Positions 35,687 to 42,970 of a stretch of DNA of 64,000 bases are shown here, one piece after another (the first letter of the stretch is position 1; each line of letters begins with the position of its first letter). The DNA comes from Flavobacterium fluviatile (GTDB taxonomy: Bacteria > Bacteroidota > Bacteroidia > Flavobacteriales > Flavobacteriaceae), in assembly GCF_010645065.1 (NCBI RefSeq), contig NZ_JAADZW010000002.1:310001-374000 (forward strand), in the 5' to 3' direction. Position numbers and translations under genes: made by a program. Under the pieces are notes generated by a model. It worked only from the letters and a program-made list of their open reading frames with translations. It was not told where the DNA came from and ran no database searches.

Positions 35687-35760
35687 TTTTTATGCGTTTT
35701 ATTATAGTAGTAGATTAAACCTGCAATTACCAATATGCCACCGATTCCGATGGCTAATCG
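35683..35760 (-). other. Membrane tail of GH108 protein reached by -1 frameshift
   Basis: Directly after two slippery A-AAA-AAC heptamers the -1 frame encodes RLAIGIGGILVIAGLIYYY followed by NKTHKK, one membrane span with a basic tail, ending in a TGA that overlaps the next ATG. No start codon exists for it in that frame after the last upstream stop, so it can only be made as an extension of the muramidase. Confidence 0.65.
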
Positions 35761-36293
35761 TTTTTTGAGTACGAAAAGTTTTTTAGTCTGTTAAGCCAGC
35801 TGTTTAAAAATTCCCCACCAAGATTTACATAATAGTCATAGCGGGCTGTTTTAATTTTATCAAACAAAACTAGCTGATTTACAGAGTTTATTGCTTGTGC
35901 GGTTTTTACACCTATGTCACCATCAATGGTTAATGTTTTACCAAAATCATTCACAAGGATTCTTTGAACAATTTTTCCTATTGGACTTTCTCCGGAGTTT
36001 ACAGCATGATCTGCAATTAAGTTTGCAATAGACTGATTTTTTAAAATATCACCTTGAATGTCATCCCAGAAATATTTTTTATAAAGTTTCTTGGCCAAAT
36101 CTTTAGTGATTGCTTTCATGTCTGCAACTGTAGGCGGTCTTTTTATAATCGTTTCGTAAAACGCTGCTGAAATTCCGTAATTCGTTCCTACATTTTGACC
36201 TAATGAATTATAGTTTCCCTGATCTTTTTTTAATTGTTGGAAACCTCCCTCAATTCTTTGAAGGATTGGTATAAATAAATTGAAATTTGCCAT
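35754..36293 (-). CDS. GH108 family N-acetylmuramidase
   Basis: A 179-residue lysozyme-like enzyme: LQRIEGGFQQL with catalytic Glu15, then GTNYGIS, matches GH108, and a C-terminal PG_binding_3-like part follows (FGKTLTIDGDIGVKTAQAI). It cuts peptidoglycan for entry or lysis. The last codons hold CTA-AAA-AAC and TCA-AAA-AAC, both A-AAA-AAC slippery sites in phase, just before TAG. A -1 shift appends a 25-residue membrane tail (see 35,683-35,760). So both soluble and membrane-anchored forms may be made. Confidence 0.88.
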   Translation of the reverse strand: MANFNLFIPILQRIEGGFQQLKKDQGNYNSLGQNVGTNYGISAAFYETIIKRPPTVADMKAITKDLAKKLYKKYFWDDIQGDILKNQSIANLIADHAVNSGESPIGKIVQRILVNDFGKTLTIDGDIGVKTAQAINSVNQLVLFDKIKTARYDYYVNLGGEFLNSWLNRLKNFSYSKND

Positions 36294-36307
36294 AGTTTAG
36301 TGTTATT

Positions 36308-36357
36308 AAAATTGCCTTTTGCCGTTCTAAATGGCTATTGAACGGCAAGGGCAATTT
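36308..36357 (-). terminator. Long intergenic hairpin, possible attenuator
   Basis: AAATTGCC-TTTTGCCGTTC arm (36,308-36,326) pairs with GAACGGCAA-GGGCAATTT (36,340-36,357), followed on the minus strand by a short T-rich run, 15 bp before the GH108 ATG. Confidence 0.55.
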
Positions 36358-36376
36358 CACGCAATGAATATTGAGT

Positions 36377-36748
36377 TTAAATTTTTGCTTTGATCGGGGT
36401 TTTTGTTTTTTGGTTTTTTTTGTAAGCGTATATTGAAATACCGCCAACAGCCAAACCTAAACCAAGCCACAAAAGCCACGGTGTTTTTTTGAATCCGTAT
36501 TTTATAGTTAGTCCGTCTAATTGAACCGCGCCCTGAGCTAACTGTATTTTCGCAGGAAGCTTTGAAGCTGTAGTGATATAGTCAGAATAGCCTTGATAAG
36601 TCAATTTAATCTGATCATTAGCGTTAACGTTAGGAATTGTGAACTTTCCATCTACATCTGTTTGTGCAATGGGATTCCCATTAACCCAAACATTAACACT
36701 CGGAAAACCTCCGTTATATTCGTCTAAGACTATTGCTGAAATATTCAT
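36377..36748 (-). CDS. Carboxypeptidase-regulatory-like domain with C-terminal span
   Basis: A 123-residue protein. Residues 3-72 form a CarboxypepD_reg/PEGA-like beta sandwich (NISAIVLDEYNGGFPSVNVWVNG, TDVDGKFTIPNV, DQIKLTYQGY), and 91-109 a membrane span (WLLWLGLGLAVGGISIYAY) with a Lys-rich tail. No signal peptide, so it is likely tail-anchored with the domain on the other face. Part of a series of single-span proteins, likely virion membrane components. Confidence 0.7.
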   Translation of the reverse strand: MNISAIVLDEYNGGFPSVNVWVNGNPIAQTDVDGKFTIPNVNANDQIKLTYQGYSDYITTASKLPAKIQLAQGAVQLDGLTIKYGFKKTPWLLWLGLGLAVGGISIYAYKKNQKTKTPIKAKI

Positions 36749-36752
36749 ATTA

Positions 36753-37103
36753 CTAAGGTGTTACGTTTGTATTGCTTTTGTCAATGTAATTCGGGTTTTC
36801 GCTTGGAGCATATAAAATCGATGCTAAATAAGCTGCTCCCCAAATCCAAAGTGTTGATTTCTTTTTAACGGCTGTTTTTGTTTCCGGTTCCGGTTCGCTT
36901 ACAGTTTCTGCCGTTGCAGGAATAGTTGTTAAAACAGGTGTTTCTTCAAGCGACAAATTTCCTTTGTGCGTTAAATTATTGCTTAGAACAGGTGTTAGAA
37001 TTACCTCATTTGTTCCTGTGTTAAAGGTCGTAATGCTTTTTGGCTGTACACTTGCTGTTGGTTCGTCTTTTTCATAAAAACTATTGCATGTCCATTTTTC
37101 CAT
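36753..37103 (-). CDS. Tail-anchored small membrane protein (116 aa)
   Basis: A 116-residue protein with a Thr/Glu/Pro-rich disordered region (about 15-80), a span at about 84-99 (STLWIWGAAYLASILYA), and a NPNYI motif after it. The following gene has a like NPDYI motif after its span, suggesting a shared targeting or assembly signal. No family recognised. Confidence 0.6.
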   Translation of the reverse strand: MEKWTCNSFYEKDEPTASVQPKSITTFNTGTNEVILTPVLSNNLTHKGNLSLEETPVLTTIPATAETVSEPEPETKTAVKKKSTLWIWGAAYLASILYAPSENPNYIDKSNTNVTP

Positions 37104-37105
37104 AA

Positions 37106-37522
37106 TTATAAGCTGTAAGGGTATTTCATTTTCAAAATTGCATAATCCTTAACGGACAATTCTTCTTTTAACCAAACCTTCAAAGGCTCTTTTGTTAATC
37201 CAAAACCAACCTGATTTCCAGTCCATGAATTGTATTCTTTTTTTCCAAATGCCTCAACTACTTGTGCAAACTGGCTTTGAGTTACTGTTTTTAAAGTTTC
37301 TAAAATTGCATCTTCTTCAGTACCTATATCTTTCATAGCTTCATAAAGATTTTCTGCAATGTTTTTAGCATTAAAAACCGGTTGAGCAGGAATATAATCC
37401 GGATTTCCTGTTGGATCGTATTTTTCAGTCTTATTTCTAAAAATGAAATAAAGCAATAAGCCTCCAGCAACTACGCCTAAACCTATTTTGATGTTTTTTT
37501 TATCAGAATCAGATATTTTCAT
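37106..37522 (-). CDS. Membrane-anchored annexin-like protein 1
   Basis: A 138-residue protein from the ATG at 37522. The span is at about 11-28 (IKIGLGVVAGGLLLYFIF). Residues 52-135 resemble an annexin repeat: LYEAMKDIGTEEDAILETLKTVTQSQFAQVVEAFGKKEYN follows the annexin pattern (G-T-D/E-E-x-A-I, then helices) closely, ending LKEELSVKDYAILKM. Annexin repeats bind membranes through Ca2+; the canonical type 2 Ca loop is only partly kept. Suggests a role at the virion membrane. Confidence 0.65.
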   Translation of the reverse strand: MKISDSDKKNIKIGLGVVAGGLLLYFIFRNKTEKYDPTGNPDYIPAQPVFNAKNIAENLYEAMKDIGTEEDAILETLKTVTQSQFAQVVEAFGKKEYNSWTGNQVGFGLTKEPLKVWLKEELSVKDYAILKMKYPYSL

Positions 37523-37535
37523 TTTTATAGTTTTT

Positions 37536-37991
37536 TTATTGAAAAAATGCACCGCCTAATAAAAACGATAACTGTTGTACTTGCTCTTTTGAGAATTGGT
37601 TATAAATCCATTCTTCGAGTGTAAGATCACCTGCCAATAAAGTTCCTCTTTTGTGCCCGAAAGCATTATAAACACGAACAAAACCATTATAGTTCAGTCC
37701 GGTTAACTGACTTGCTACGTTTTCAAAATCGTTGCTAACCCATCCTATTGAACTGTAAATAGCATCTGCACGAGATTTTGCTTGTGCGATACTTACGTTT
37801 GCAGCAGGATAAGAACTGTTTTCTTTCCTTTTTACAAATCGGTTAGTAAATTTGTAATAGGCAAACCATCCAAGACCAAGTATTACAGTTGTTTTAATCA
37901 AAAAAGGAATTACGTCAAATGTTTTTTCGGCTGCCTTTTCTATTAGTGCTACTTGAACTGGATTTCCTAATTTTGATTTTTTTTGCTTCAT
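37536..37991 (-). CDS. Membrane-anchored annexin-like protein 2
   Basis: A 151-residue protein with a span at about 28-47 (IPFLIKTTVILGLGWFAYYKF) and a C-terminal four-to-five-helix part (64-150: KSRADAIYSSIGWVSNDFENVASQLTGLNYNGFVRVYNAFG, then LTLEEWIYNQFSKEQVQQL) of the same plan as the next gene: helix, annexin-like turn, helix, W-x-x-x-x-F/L. Probably paralogous to it. Likely virion membrane protein. Confidence 0.6.
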   Translation of the reverse strand: MKQKKSKLGNPVQVALIEKAAEKTFDVIPFLIKTTVILGLGWFAYYKFTNRFVKRKENSSYPAANVSIAQAKSRADAIYSSIGWVSNDFENVASQLTGLNYNGFVRVYNAFGHKRGTLLAGDLTLEEWIYNQFSKEQVQQLSFLLGGAFFQ

Positions 37992-38183
37992 TTATAAAAA
38001 TTTTTGCAGCATTGCGAATTTTATATCATTCGATAAATAACTGATTGCTTTTGGCGATTCTACCAGTTTTAAAATTCGTTTTAACTGATCTGTTGGCAGA
38101 TTGTTTACTTTTTCGACTGCGTTTTTTCTTGTAAGCAATTCCATTTCGGTACTTGCTTTAACGGTTATGTTAGTTTCCGGCAT
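37992..38183 (-). CDS. Small helical unknown protein (63 aa)
   Basis: A 63-residue helical protein (KNAVEKVNNLPTDQLKRILKLVESPKAISYLS). Its ATG overlaps the upstream gene by 14 bp and its stop directly abuts the next gene, so it is translated as part of the virion operon. No family recognised. Confidence 0.6.
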   Translation of the reverse strand: MPETNITVKASTEMELLTRKNAVEKVNNLPTDQLKRILKLVESPKAISYLSNDIKFAMLQKFL

Positions 38184-39030
38184 ATTTCTGTATTAGTGTG
38201 GTTAGTTCTTTTTGAAATTCTTGGTTACTCATTTGAACACAAATTTTGCCTAAAAAGTTGATTTGGTTTTCGTTCAAATTATCATTGATAAATTCAATAA
38301 ACTGATCGTGAGTTTCTGAAACACCGGGCGCACCTAAACCAATTGGGGCTTGTGGTACTGCCCCTGTTTTCATTGCCACAATTCCGGCAAGTACTTCAGG
38401 TGCTTTTTCCATCATCATTGCAAAAGCAGGGCTATCCGTAAAAGATTTATTTTCGTTTTTAGCAATCATCACAGCCATTTCCTTTTGAGATTCAGCAACT
38501 GCAAGTTTACTTAACGCTTCTCTGTGGCTAACTTCGAGTAAATTAAAGTTGTGTTTTAACTCTTTGTATTCTTCCTTTAATTCTGAAAGCTGTTCTTTTT
38601 TGTCCTCCAGTTGATTTGCTTTTTGCTGCATACTCATTATTTCAGGAAAACCAAGCCCAAAAATATTATTACCTAAGGATGGTGCAGCCAAAAATGCAGG
38701 GTGTGCTTGTGGCTGTGGCTCTGATACAACTGGCAAGTTTTGAACTGCTGGCATAGTTTGGCTGTAATTATCCGGCATAACCTCTATTTTGCATGAATTT
38801 TTCTTTATGCTTGTTACCCCTTGTTTCGCTCGCATTTCTATCCAAACCAATGTAGGTTCTGAAATCTGACCAAGATTAAACTTTATGTAACTGGTTAAAT
38901 CTTCGTTAGGGATATCGCTTATATAAATATCTTTTTTACCAACCATATTGCCATTATTTTGATTGGTAATACTTATAAAATGCTCCGGTTTTCCCTTTAG
39001 AAATTGTATAATACTTTGAATATTACTCAT
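38170..39030 (-). CDS. Coiled-coil structural protein (286 aa)
   Basis: A 286-residue protein: an N-domain (1-85), a Pro/Ala-rich link (about 90-120), a heptad-patterned coiled coil (about 135-185: QLEDKKEQLSELKEEYKELKHNF), a Met-rich stretch (AMMMEKAPEVLAGIVAMKTG), and a C-terminal helical domain (230-286). It may be a scaffold, spike stalk or packaging-associated protein. No family recognised. Confidence 0.6.
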   Translation of the reverse strand: MSNIQSIIQFLKGKPEHFISITNQNNGNMVGKKDIYISDIPNEDLTSYIKFNLGQISEPTLVWIEMRAKQGVTSIKKNSCKIEVMPDNYSQTMPAVQNLPVVSEPQPQAHPAFLAAPSLGNNIFGLGFPEIMSMQQKANQLEDKKEQLSELKEEYKELKHNFNLLEVSHREALSKLAVAESQKEMAVMIAKNENKSFTDSPAFAMMMEKAPEVLAGIVAMKTGAVPQAPIGLGAPGVSETHDQFIEFINDNLNENQINFLGKICVQMSNQEFQKELTTLIQKYAGN

Positions 39031-39050
39031 AATTATTGCGTGATTTGAGT

Positions 39051-39314
39051 TTAAATAACAGATACGTAAGACAGGTAAAGCTTTCTTGTTTTAGTCTTAT
39101 CGGCTTCAAAAACTATCGGTATTGCATTTTGCAGTACAATTGGTGCGAAAACTGTAAAAGTTTCGTCTGGCATTAAAATCCTGCCATCAATTGTTACCGA
39201 AGCAGTGCCTTGATTTTGGAAAGTCGGGTTAATCATTCCGCTAAGTGGTAAAGCAGAATGATTGTCCTTAATTAAATCATTTACAAGATTGCCACAATGT
39301 AATAACTGGCTCAT
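39051..39314 (-). CDS. Small beta-sandwich protein, minor capsid candidate (87 aa)
   Basis: An 87-residue protein, mostly predicted beta (GTASVTIDGRILMPDETFTVFAPI, LYLSYVSVI). Located between the coiled-coil protein and a 122-residue beta protein. Minor capsid or vertex role by context only. Confidence 0.5.
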   Translation of the reverse strand: MSQLLHCGNLVNDLIKDNHSALPLSGMINPTFQNQGTASVTIDGRILMPDETFTVFAPIVLQNAIPIVFEADKTKTRKLYLSYVSVI

Positions 39315-39318
39315 AGTC

Positions 39319-39687
39319 TTAGTATTGAGTTGGTACTTTTTTAGAAATCATAAACATGACTTGAATCGATACCTTTTCAGTTGTAGAAGCAGATAGCGCA
39401 ACAATTCTTGTTTCGTAGTTTCTTCCGCCTGGCAAGTTAACCGGGCGCATACTTTCCTTGAAGGAGCCTCCGCTTGTTCTTTCGCTAAAACGAACATCTG
39501 CTGCTCTTACCACTTCAAAATTGTTTTGAAGCATAGAAAGGTTTATGATTCTTGATTCGGTATTTCCTGAAATAACAGCGGCTATACCTACAATTGTTCC
39601 ATCAGGAACTAAAACATTATCAGTATCTTGGGTTTCGGTTTCGTTAAGCGTTACCGTACTTGTTATGTATTCGAAAATTTCTTCCAT
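39319..39687 (-). CDS. Beta-rich capsid-type protein (122 aa)
   Basis: A 122-residue protein with alternating strands (STVTLNETETQDTDNVLV, GTIVGIAAVISG, RIINLSML, RIVALSASTTEKVSIQVMFMI). Size and strand pattern are like single jelly-roll penton or minor capsid proteins (for example about 126 residues for PRD1 P31), but this is not proven. A strong terminator lies just before its start, so it would be made at lower level than the upstream gene. Confidence 0.55.
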   Translation of the reverse strand: MEEIFEYITSTVTLNETETQDTDNVLVPDGTIVGIAAVISGNTESRIINLSMLQNNFEVVRAADVRFSERTSGGSFKESMRPVNLPGGRNYETRIVALSASTTEKVSIQVMFMISKKVPTQY

Positions 39688-39700
39688 TGCAGTAAAAATT

Positions 39701-39732
39701 AAAAAAGCCTTGCCTAATAAGACAAGGCTTTT
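39701..39732 (-). terminator. Strong hairpin inside the virion operon
   Basis: AAAAAAGCCTTG / CAAGGCTTTTTT perfect 12-bp arms around an 8-nt loop, 14 bp before the ATG at 39687. It would end most transcripts after the candidate major capsid gene, with some read-through downstream. Confidence 0.8.
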
Positions 39733-39745
39733 TTGGGTTATGGTT

Positions 39746-39759
39746 TGGTTTAATGGTGT
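39746..39759 (-). repeat. Leader motif copy 4
   Basis: ACACCATTAAACCA on the minus strand between the candidate major capsid gene stop and the hairpin at 39,701-39,732. Confidence 0.75.
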
Positions 39760-39765
39760 GTTTTA

Positions 39766-40353
39766 TTATGCTTTTACAGCTGTCTGAAGCCCATTCAAAC
39801 GAACATATACATAATGTTTCAATGAGGTGTCATCCATTGCAACACCGGTAGGAAATTTTAATTTGATTTCAATTGTTTTGTTATCAACCAACAAACGCAA
39901 TGATTTCATTAATGTGTATTGATCGTTTACGCTATTTCCTGCTGCTAAGTTGTGTAAGTCTGCCACTGGTTTACGCAGAATTTCTTTTCCGTTTTGGATA
40001 ATTAAAAATTCTGCATTATAAAGTGGAGCAGGCACAGCCGAATTATATTTTAAAACTCCTTCTTTTCCTACGGCTGCATCACTCGCATATCCTATCGAAA
40101 CCTGATCGAATATAAATGCTCGTCCTGTTTGTAAAATGTTCTTGTCAAAAGAACAAATACCATCTACACGATTTGTGGTTGCATCAATCAAATCGATTGT
40201 ACCGCCCCCGGAAATTTGTTTTTTTATATAAAGTGTCTGATCGTCTAACGCTACTCTTGAATTGTTTAAATCCGATTGTAATTGCTCAGTCAAAGAGCCT
40301 ATTACCATTCCTAAGAAAGCTAAAACTGTGTGAAAAATTGCTGTGTTATACAT
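39766..40353 (-). CDS. Candidate major capsid protein (195 aa, beta-rich)
   Basis: A 195-residue protein from the ATG at 40353 (MYNTAIFHTVLAFLGMV); an open frame runs 41 codons further upstream but without a likely ATG. A short N-terminal hydrophobic helix precedes a beta-rich body: TGRAFIFDQVSIGYAS, NAEFLIIQNGKEILRKPVADLHN, SLRLLVDNKTIEIKLKFPTG, KHYVYVRLNGL. The size suits a single jelly roll. It is followed by a strong terminator, as expected for the most abundant virion protein. Fold not proven. Confidence 0.55.
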   Translation of the reverse strand: MYNTAIFHTVLAFLGMVIGSLTEQLQSDLNNSRVALDDQTLYIKKQISGGGTIDLIDATTNRVDGICSFDKNILQTGRAFIFDQVSIGYASDAAVGKEGVLKYNSAVPAPLYNAEFLIIQNGKEILRKPVADLHNLAAGNSVNDQYTLMKSLRLLVDNKTIEIKLKFPTGVAMDDTSLKHYVYVRLNGLQTAVKA

Positions 40354-40414
40354 AATGAATTTGTTAATAATTAAATTTGTTTTGAAAATTGTATTTGTTT
40401 TGAAATTGTATTGA

Positions 40415-40879
40415 TTAAACCCCTGTGAATACTGATGTTTGGTGGTATTCTTCCTCTGGTCTGTCCCATAAATCACCTGGCTGTCCTAACCATGCAGCAC
40501 CCACACCCGGAGTTACAACGGCTGGATCTATTCCTGCTGGTCTTGTAGTACTCACTAATGCGTTGACAAATTTATTTGTCGTGCTTGTGGCTGGTTTAGC
40601 AGGTACTGCACCTTCTAATGCGCCTGTAAATTCATCGTAAAGTTGTTTTGCGCCCAAGCCAACTAAGGCACTTTGTGCAGCTTGTTCCATTGTTGATTTT
40701 GGAGAAATACAAGCGGCTGCAAGAATACTTGCGCCTGCAAGAATGAATCCTTTGTAAGATGCCATTGAATCAGGGAATACGGTTGCAATACCGTCACCAA
40801 GTTTTGCACCTACTACAAATGAACCAGCGCTTACAGCTACTGATGCAATCGATTTTCCGTTTGGTTTTGATAAGCTCAT
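40415..40879 (-). CDS. Gly/Ala-rich membrane protein (154 aa)
   Basis: A 154-residue protein with two Gly/Ala-rich hydrophobic segments (SVAVSAGSFVVGAKLG at about 13-28 and GFILAGASILAAACI at about 44-58) and a Pro-rich C-terminus. The two segments could be a hairpin in a membrane. Located between the transglutaminase-like gene and the candidate capsid gene. No family recognised. Confidence 0.6.
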   Translation of the reverse strand: MSLSKPNGKSIASVAVSAGSFVVGAKLGDGIATVFPDSMASYKGFILAGASILAAACISPKSTMEQAAQSALVGLGAKQLYDEFTGALEGAVPAKPATSTTNKFVNALVSTTRPAGIDPAVVTPGVGAAWLGQPGDLWDRPEEEYHQTSVFTGV

Positions 40880-40929
40880 TTTTAAAATTGGATTAGTGTT
40901 TTTTTAAATTTTTTATACTCTTTTTTGTT

Positions 40930-42639
40930 TTACAACAACAATTTTGCTGCTAAGGCCACCGCTGAACCAATAGTCAAAATAGTTCCTATGTTTGATGATT
41001 TAGCTGGTGCAGTTGTTGCAGCGGTTACGTTACCGTTAACATCTGTTTTAGTAACAACCTGACTGCCATCGGGACTTGTTACAGTTGTTATTTTCGCTCC
41101 GGTTTGGTCAACTGTTGTAGAAACTGCTGCGGGCTTTACTGTTGTTGGTGCATATTGTTGTACTGGCTGTTCTTGCGCTTGTTGAATTGTAGCAATCGAA
41201 AAGCGTTCTGACGAGTATGGTTTGTCGTACACATTAAAATTTTTATGTGAGAATGTGAAAGGCAATTTAGTGTTGACAGTTACAGAACCAATTGGAGTTA
41301 AATTAAGAACTTCTTTAGCTTTGGTTATTACTTCAAGCTTAGCGGCTATTGCAGCGTCACCATAATTTTTTAGAGCATCTTTTGAACAGCTTTTCATGTC
41401 TTTTGCCCAGCTTTCAGATTGCGTTTTTACCCAGTTCATTGCATCAATAAATGCGTGTAGATTTGCTTCTGTTACTCCTCTGCCTAATGTCTCTGCATAT
41501 ACTTTTGGAATATCATTCTGAGCCCACCCCTTAGTTTGTGAAGGTGTTAAAGTTGAACCCCAGCAATCGACTTTAAAACCGTTTTTGAATACTGCGCCGA
41601 AAGTTTTGTCAATAGGAATTACTGTTTTCAAAACTCCGATTGCAGCACCTACATAATTTCCGGTTGCGAGTTGGGCTGCCGTTGCTCCAACGTCAATACC
41701 TCCTACTTTTAATCCTCCACCTCCGGAACCCCCGACAGTCGATAATGATATCCCGTCTAATAGAGAAGCACCTAATCCGTTAGGTTTAGATCGGTAAGAA
41801 GCCGGAGAATTTAACGAACCAGCACCAGTCATTTGAAAAGCTTTTGCCGTTATTTCTGTCATGTTAGGATCAATACCCATATTGACATTCATTTTTACCA
41901 ACTCGACCATTTTGTCGGTTACAGTTCTGGATATTCCTTGTTTTTCAAGAACGTTCAAAAAACTATGAAAGTTTTTGATCGTGTTTGACAATACATCAGG
42001 AGAACCTAAGCCAGCATGTGAAAGCGGTTTGCCACTACAAGCGCAGCCTAAACCGTTAAATTGTACGTGGGGTGATGCTAATCCTCTGTGTTTCATAATA
42101 TAATCGTATTTTTTAGTAAATGATACTTCTTTGTTACTGTGTGTTGTCGCATCAATTACATAATGATTATTTCCTGAAGGAACAATTACGTAAACGTGTG
42201 ACCAGCGATCCGGTGCCATTCCTGCTTGCTGTACCATTCTAAAAGCGTGCGGTATCTGCAAGTTTTGTAAAATCGTACTCGCTAAAATTGAATAGGTTTT
42301 ACAGTCAAATCCTTTTTCTCTAAAATGCCATGCTGCACTTGGCGAATAAAGGTTTTGCAATTCCTCATCAATTCTATATTGAAAGTGATGGTACAGAAAA
42401 TCGTAAATTTTTTTTGCCGTTTCCTGTAAGTTTCTGCCGTTCAATTTGGGAGCAACCTTACTCATTTGATTAGCGTACTTTTGTGCCCATTCCGCCATAA
42501 AACGTAAAGAATCAAATGTGTCGCTGTTATCTCCTTTTTTATCAAAACTATGGTCGATTCCTTTGTAATGTGGAATAAGTTTTTCAAACTCTTTTCCTGC
42601 TTTTAATGGTCGATATAGTTGAAAATCAATTTCGTTCAT
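40930..42639 (-). CDS. Transglutaminase-like protein with C-terminal span
   Basis: A 569-residue protein. Residues about 70-170 are a transglutaminase-like papain-fold domain with Cys113 (EKGFDCKTYS), His148 (RWSHVYV), and Asp163 (YVIDATTH). The middle holds Gly-rich parts (GGSGGGGLKVGGIDVG) and a helical domain (ETLGRGVTEANLHAFIDAMNWV). A membrane span lies at about 548-569 (IGTILTIGSAVALAAKLLL). It may cross-link or cleave structural proteins or peptidoglycan stems. First gene of the virion block. Confidence 0.75.
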   Translation of the reverse strand: MNEIDFQLYRPLKAGKEFEKLIPHYKGIDHSFDKKGDNSDTFDSLRFMAEWAQKYANQMSKVAPKLNGRNLQETAKKIYDFLYHHFQYRIDEELQNLYSPSAAWHFREKGFDCKTYSILASTILQNLQIPHAFRMVQQAGMAPDRWSHVYVIVPSGNNHYVIDATTHSNKEVSFTKKYDYIMKHRGLASPHVQFNGLGCACSGKPLSHAGLGSPDVLSNTIKNFHSFLNVLEKQGISRTVTDKMVELVKMNVNMGIDPNMTEITAKAFQMTGAGSLNSPASYRSKPNGLGASLLDGISLSTVGGSGGGGLKVGGIDVGATAAQLATGNYVGAAIGVLKTVIPIDKTFGAVFKNGFKVDCWGSTLTPSQTKGWAQNDIPKVYAETLGRGVTEANLHAFIDAMNWVKTQSESWAKDMKSCSKDALKNYGDAAIAAKLEVITKAKEVLNLTPIGSVTVNTKLPFTFSHKNFNVYDKPYSSERFSIATIQQAQEQPVQQYAPTTVKPAAVSTTVDQTGAKITTVTSPDGSQVVTKTDVNGNVTAATTAPAKSSNIGTILTIGSAVALAAKLLL

Positions 42640-42777
42640 GCTTCATGCTTTTTACTTTTGATTTAGGATTTTTTGAGCAGAAAGAATTTTTTTTGATTTT
42701 GTATTTTTGATTTACTACATCGAAAAAAAATTGCTTTCTGCTGTTAACTAACTAATTAACTAACTCAAAAAATTACC

Positions 42778-42882
42778 ATGAATAGAGGACAAAGATGTGA
42801 AGGATTATTTTTTTGCTTGTCGGATTCCGTCGGATTCCGTCGCTTTCTGTCGGATTCCGTCGGATTTTGTAACATTCTGTAG
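42778..42882 (+). CDS. Possible 34-aa leader peptide over the iterons
   Basis: ATG frame coding MNRGQRCEGLFFC then SDSVGF repeated by the iterons, ending at TAG. It may be chance, as the iterons lack stops in this frame for six units; a plus-strand promoter box lies 69 bp upstream. Confidence 0.2.
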   Translation: MNRGQRCEGLFFCLSDSVGFRRFLSDSVGFCNIL

Positions 42883-42910
42883 CTTTCTGTCGGATTCTGT
42901 CGGATTTTTT
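42821..42910. repeat. Nine tandem 10-bp iterons
   Basis: Units CGGATTCCGT, CGGATTCCGT, CGCTTTCTGT, CGGATTCCGT, CGGATTTTGT, AACATTCTGT, AGCTTTCTGT, CGGATTCTGT, CGGATTTTTT. A 10-bp period puts every unit on one face of the helix. Most AT-rich flank follows, as in iteron origins. Confidence 0.85.
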
Positions 42911-42944
42911 TATAAAAAATGATTGAAATTTTTATATTTTTGAA

Positions 42945-42958
42945 GCACCATTAAACCA
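42945..42958 (+). repeat. Leader motif copy 5 (plus strand)
   Basis: GCACCATTAAACCA, 13 of 14 bases of the motif, beginning 3 bp after a perfect -7 box (TATTTTTG, 42,935-42,942) and 12 bp before the ATG at 42971. Places the motif at the transcript 5' end here. Confidence 0.75.
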
Positions 42959-42970
42959 AACCTCGTTCTT

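Larger units (their letters stand above)
42640..42970. promoter_or_regulatory. Regulatory or origin region of the element
   Basis: Between divergent genes. It has an inverted repeat AGCAGAAAG / CTTTCTGCT (42,676-42,684 and 42,734-42,742) around a plus-strand TATTTTTG box (42,702-42,709). A 34-codon open frame (42,778-42,882) runs into nine 10-bp iterons (42,821-42,910). A second TATTTTTG box (42,935-42,942) is followed by a leader motif copy (42,945-42,958). Either control of the early/late shift or a replication origin. Confidence 0.6.

Noticed and set aside
36250..36447. 65-codon minus-strand frame between the CarboxypepD-like and GH108 genes
   Set aside because: It overlaps both the 3' end of one gene and the 5' end of the other in a different frame and runs through the intergenic hairpin.
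30397..42639. Element as a classical tailed prophage
   Set aside because: Fibre-like and lysis genes would fit, but no terminase, portal, HK97 capsid, tape measure, tube, or sheath is apparent in the whole 28.5 kb.
42821..42910. Tandem repeats read as a CRISPR array
   Set aside because: Units are 10 bp with no spacers and no cas genes nearby; iterons fit better.
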